In this document: one piece after another, positions 61,252 to 64,000 of the stretch
Position numbering within the stretch: position 1 is the first letter of the stretch
Layout: each line of letters begins with the position of its first letter
Assembly: GCF_042678045.1 (NCBI RefSeq)
Contig: NZ_JBHUDI010000001.1
Coordinates: forward strand, 186,001 to 250,000
Length of the DNA: 64,000 nucleotides
Source of the DNA: Natrinema amylolyticus_A
Lineage (GTDB): Archaea; Halobacteriota; Halobacteria; Halobacteriales; Natrialbaceae
Reading direction: 5' to 3'
The notes under the pieces: model-generated
The model's input: only the letters and a program-made list of their open reading frames with translations
What the model was told of the DNA's origin: nothing
Database searches by the model: none
Position numbers and translations under genes: made by a program

Positions 61252-63630
61252 CTATCTCTGCTGATTACTATCAGTCAGTCGATTTCTCAGAACATAACCT
61301 AAACCACCGAGACTCGCAAGTGCGGTTCCAATACCGAAACCAGGGCTACCGTCCTCACTAGTCTCTTCCTTGTTATCCGCTTTAGATTCCTCATCACTAC
61401 CCTCTTCCTTGTTATCGGTTTTAAATTCCCCATCCGTGGTTGCACGAGCAACTGGGACGTCATCAACAATGGCAACAACAGGATCGTCAACGTCTGCACC
61501 ACTGTCTTCTCCGATAGTAAACGTGGCTGTTCCTGTGTCACCCGGAGAGAGTAGTTTGATTGCATCAACCGCGTCTCCACCGTAGAGTGTTCCATCATAG
61601 ACGCGGAGCGTAAGCGCGTTTTTGACCTCGTATGACTCGTCGATGCTGTATTTCACAGTTGCACTCGGGTCATCGCTTGTGGGTGGACTCGTATATTCGA
61701 CAGTTACAGCACTGACCGTGTCTCTGAGGATCATCGTTCGGTCAGTGGCGAGCACTTGCTCATCAACTGCTTTGATCAGGATGTCGTCTCCAGCAGCCTT
61801 TGGAATCTGTTCAAGGGAGAACGTCTCTGTGGTCTCCTCACCAGCGGCCAATGTGCCCAAGAGTACGGTCGTGTTTCTACCAATCTTCGCTTGGAGAGTC
61901 AGTCCGTTGGTCGGCTCATATTCCTCAGAAACCCTATATGTGACATCAAGACTATTCCGAGTATTTGTCGGCTGAGTTGCAAACGTCATAGACTCAATAC
62001 CCGAAGCTGTGTCGGTATTGTCCCCCGCTTTACCAACGACGACCGACGTTTCGGAGATAGTTCTGTCGTCGTCAACATCGACAAGTGAGACTGTTAATTC
62101 AGTCCCTTCTTCCACACTCACATCGCTGTCTTCGCCTGTGAGATCGAATGTCCTACTCTCTTTTGTTCCGGGCCCAAAAGTCGTGAGCAGTGCTCTCCCA
62201 CCACTACTATCCAGCACAAACAGGTGGATTGGCGAGCTGGACTGGTAACTACTTTCGACGCCGTACTCAACCGTCATGGTGGGACGAGAGCTAGTCGGCG
62301 TATCGACAACGCTAACCAGAGGCAGTTGGTTTACCTCCGCACTCACGGACGCAACAGCATCGTTGAGTGTCGTTACATCCTTGGGAAGTGCAGCGCCAAT
62401 GATTTCCTCTTGTTCAATCGCTGACCTGAGTTGGACCTCAACTGAGTCCTCTTTATTGGTTGCCACCGAAGCCGGCGTCTCCGTGAGATCACCGCGGTCC
62501 GCACTCCAGACACGAAGTTGGAAATCCTGATCGTCGAAGAGGAACGTATTGAGCTGCACGCTTGTGTCACCAGATGTCGGCTGTTCGGTGAAGGTCACTT
62601 GTTTAAGTTCGCCGTTCCTCCGGTGGAAATTTGCGACATCTCGCTGGATCTGAAGTGGGGTGTTCGTATGACCCACTCCGTCATACACTTTGAATGTGGC
62701 ATTTGCACCGGCTTCCTCATATATTGTTTCCGAATACGGCATCCTATCCTCCTGCATATCTTCACCATACACATCGACAGCGACCCGCTGGTGTCTCTCG
62801 CTCCACGCATCATCGAATGGGATCGTATCATTCTCGTCTTCACCTCCTAAGTAAAGGTACTGTGCGACATCTCGCCAGCTTGCAGCATTGAACCGTTCTC
62901 CAGTCAACTCTTCGAGGTTTTTGATCCCGATCGGGTAGTCGAGTTCGTGTCCCTTCGCGCGTTCTAGTGGCAAAATCGGTGTCCCATTGATACCTCCTGC
63001 TGAGAGCGACCGGACTTTCTCCGGATGGAGGGCCGCAAATCGATTGACAAAGTTTCCAGATGCAGAAAATCCGTTCATCAAGATATCATCTGCGACGGGA
63101 TACGACAGATCTTCAAGTAGCTCCTGTGCGTGTTCGATCATATTGAGCAACTGAAGGTCAATACGATCAATCTCTGTTCCCTCTATTTTCAGTGTATTCT
63201 CATCTAATGCGTGCGTGTATGTTCTAACAGATGCGATCTCTCCTGCTGGTCGAGGGAACACAGGAACAAGAAGCGGGACAGCAAGAGCTTTGCTGTAGAG
63301 TTGCGGTCCAAGCCCATCTGCCAACCGCTCTTGCACGACTGCTCTATGTTCTTCTAAATCATCACTTGGGAACCCAGAATTATTCGGTTCGACAAGCATC
63401 GGCACGGGTTCTCGTTGAGTCGTCTCTGGGAGATACAGATAGTATGGATAATTGAATCCCGCATCGCTATTTGCTGGAACTTGGATCGGCCCAAGAAGGT
63501 CTGTAGCTGGTCTATCGATTTTCTCGTGGGCTACGGCTGACATACTGCTGACGGAGATCCCTGCCAGACCGAGTAATCCTACACCTGCTCCTTTCAGTAA
63601 GTCGCGTCGGCTACCCCTAAGCTCCATCAT
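61252..63630 (-). CDS. Tat-exported alpha/beta hydrolase with PGF-CTERM anchor
   Basis: 792 residues. Tat signal RGSRRDLLKGAGVGLLGLAG; hydrolase domain to about residue 345 with the lipase box GFSASG (nucleophile Ser) and a catalytic-type His in DGVGHTNT, resembling poly-hydroxyalkanoate depolymerase or esterase folds. Then about four Ig-like beta units (350-735), a Lys/Asp/Glu-rich spacer with the near repeat KTDNKEE/KADNKEE, and a PGF-CTERM segment (PGFGIGTALASLGGLGYVLRNR), the sorting signal cut by archaeosortase A and lipid-linked. Cell-surface enzyme; substrate unknown. Confidence 0.85.
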   Translation of the reverse strand: MMELRGSRRDLLKGAGVGLLGLAGISVSSMSAVAHEKIDRPATDLLGPIQVPANSDAGFNYPYYLYLPETTQREPVPMLVEPNNSGFPSDDLEEHRAVVQERLADGLGPQLYSKALAVPLLVPVFPRPAGEIASVRTYTHALDENTLKIEGTEIDRIDLQLLNMIEHAQELLEDLSYPVADDILMNGFSASGNFVNRFAALHPEKVRSLSAGGINGTPILPLERAKGHELDYPIGIKNLEELTGERFNAASWRDVAQYLYLGGEDENDTIPFDDAWSERHQRVAVDVYGEDMQEDRMPYSETIYEEAGANATFKVYDGVGHTNTPLQIQRDVANFHRRNGELKQVTFTEQPTSGDTSVQLNTFLFDDQDFQLRVWSADRGDLTETPASVATNKEDSVEVQLRSAIEQEEIIGAALPKDVTTLNDAVASVSAEVNQLPLVSVVDTPTSSRPTMTVEYGVESSYQSSSPIHLFVLDSSGGRALLTTFGPGTKESRTFDLTGEDSDVSVEEGTELTVSLVDVDDDRTISETSVVVGKAGDNTDTASGIESMTFATQPTNTRNSLDVTYRVSEEYEPTNGLTLQAKIGRNTTVLLGTLAAGEETTETFSLEQIPKAAGDDILIKAVDEQVLATDRTMILRDTVSAVTVEYTSPPTSDDPSATVKYSIDESYEVKNALTLRVYDGTLYGGDAVDAIKLLSPGDTGTATFTIGEDSGADVDDPVVAIVDDVPVARATTDGEFKTDNKEEGSDEESKADNKEETSEDGSPGFGIGTALASLGGLGYVLRNRLTDSNQQR

Positions 63631-63901
63631 TAATTTCGTCTAACCGATTGCAATCACAGTATATGATACTGTTGGCTATTTGAGATGGGGGTGTACAGTG
63701 GGTGTAAAACGGAGTGAATTGTAGATACGACCTCGGACACAGTATGGGGTGACAAAAGAAATGATCATGGATCTGATACCCACGCGGTGGTGTATTAGCG
63801 GAATCTACTGGAATTCGTTTAGTGGAATATTCGTCTCTGTTGAAACCCTATTGTTCAGGCATAAAATTGTGTGAAACAGCCGGTCACTGAAGAGTGCGTA
63901 C

Positions 63902-64000
63902 TTACTGCATTTCCCCGTAGAGATTGATGAGTGTGACAATGAGAATCACCCATCCAATGAAGGTGAGAGAAATTCCTTGACTCTGGTAAAGACTGTGACG
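63902..64000 (-). CDS. C-terminus of a membrane protein (partial at window edge)
   Basis: The minus-strand frame ending at the TAA (63902-63904) reads QGISLTFIGWVILIVTLINLYGEMQ, a single clear membrane helix with a short polar tail. 33 codons are in the window. Too little for a family. The region 63631-63901 between it and the esterase has no gene and is AT-rich, likely the esterase promoter. Confidence 0.45.
   Translation of the reverse strand, partial: RHSLYQSQGISLTFIGWVILIVTLINLYGEMQ

Noticed and set aside
1..64000. CRISPR arrays, rRNA genes and intact tRNA genes
   Set aside because: No regularly spaced 25-40 base repeats with unique spacers, no rRNA-like stretches and no complete tRNA cloverleaf were seen by eye on either strand.

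Overview
The window is from a halophilic archaeon (class Halobacteria), most likely an extreme halophile of the Natrialbales type; that placement is inference. The support is the acidic, Asp/Glu-rich proteins, the strong GC3 bias with frequent CTCGAG, leaderless-type starts with archaeal TATA boxes, and haloarchaea-specific families (RdfA/Sph SMC-related pair, HTH-10 and FilR1-type regulators, amphi-Trp, DUF7344, ISH3, PGF-CTERM).

The left third (about 1-20.8 kb) looks like ordinary chromosome. It holds the malic enzyme MaeB (cut at the window start), the cell-shape gene rdfA with an SMC-like Sph ATPase, two small membrane proteins, and a cydAB bd-type oxidase operon with a small third gene. 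Next come sulfur-trafficking genes (DUF1641, TusA, rhodanese/metallo-beta-lactamase fusion), a cation-handling group (a frameshifted CNNM/CorC protein, a P2-type Ca2+-ATPase, DUF211 and a VIT1-like transporter), a DUF1684 protein and a DHA2 drug/H+ antiporter.

From about 20.8 to 30.5 kb there is a compact catabolic and uptake cluster. A bat-type HTH-10 regulator, an MmgE/PrpD protein, a stand-alone Rieske ferredoxin and an ACMSD-like amidohydrolase are on the minus strand. Divergent to them are a nitrilase-family hydrolase and a complete OpuB/OpuC-type ABC importer, with a PadR regulator beyond. The substrate is not known and this is the best candidate for an undescribed pathway.

From 30.5 to 64 kb the DNA is accessory and decaying. 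It contains small stress and repair genes (MsrA, HNH, HD, DMT exporter, amphi-Trp) and many gene relics. Two broken IS5-like copies share ends with a third IS-bounded segment. Two intact BBE-type flavoproteins and two relics of the same family are present, along with a TauE/DUF7512/flavoprotein operon, an OsmC-methyltransferase operon and two FilR1-type regulators. Further right are a secreted subtilase, a truncated Eco57I-like restriction protein, an SDR, a DUF2250 regulator beside a 20-bp-period repeat array, an ISH3 transposase beside an N gap, and a Tat-exported esterase with a PGF-CTERM anchor.

Four copies of one palindromic intergenic element lie in the left 27 kb; I did not find one further right.
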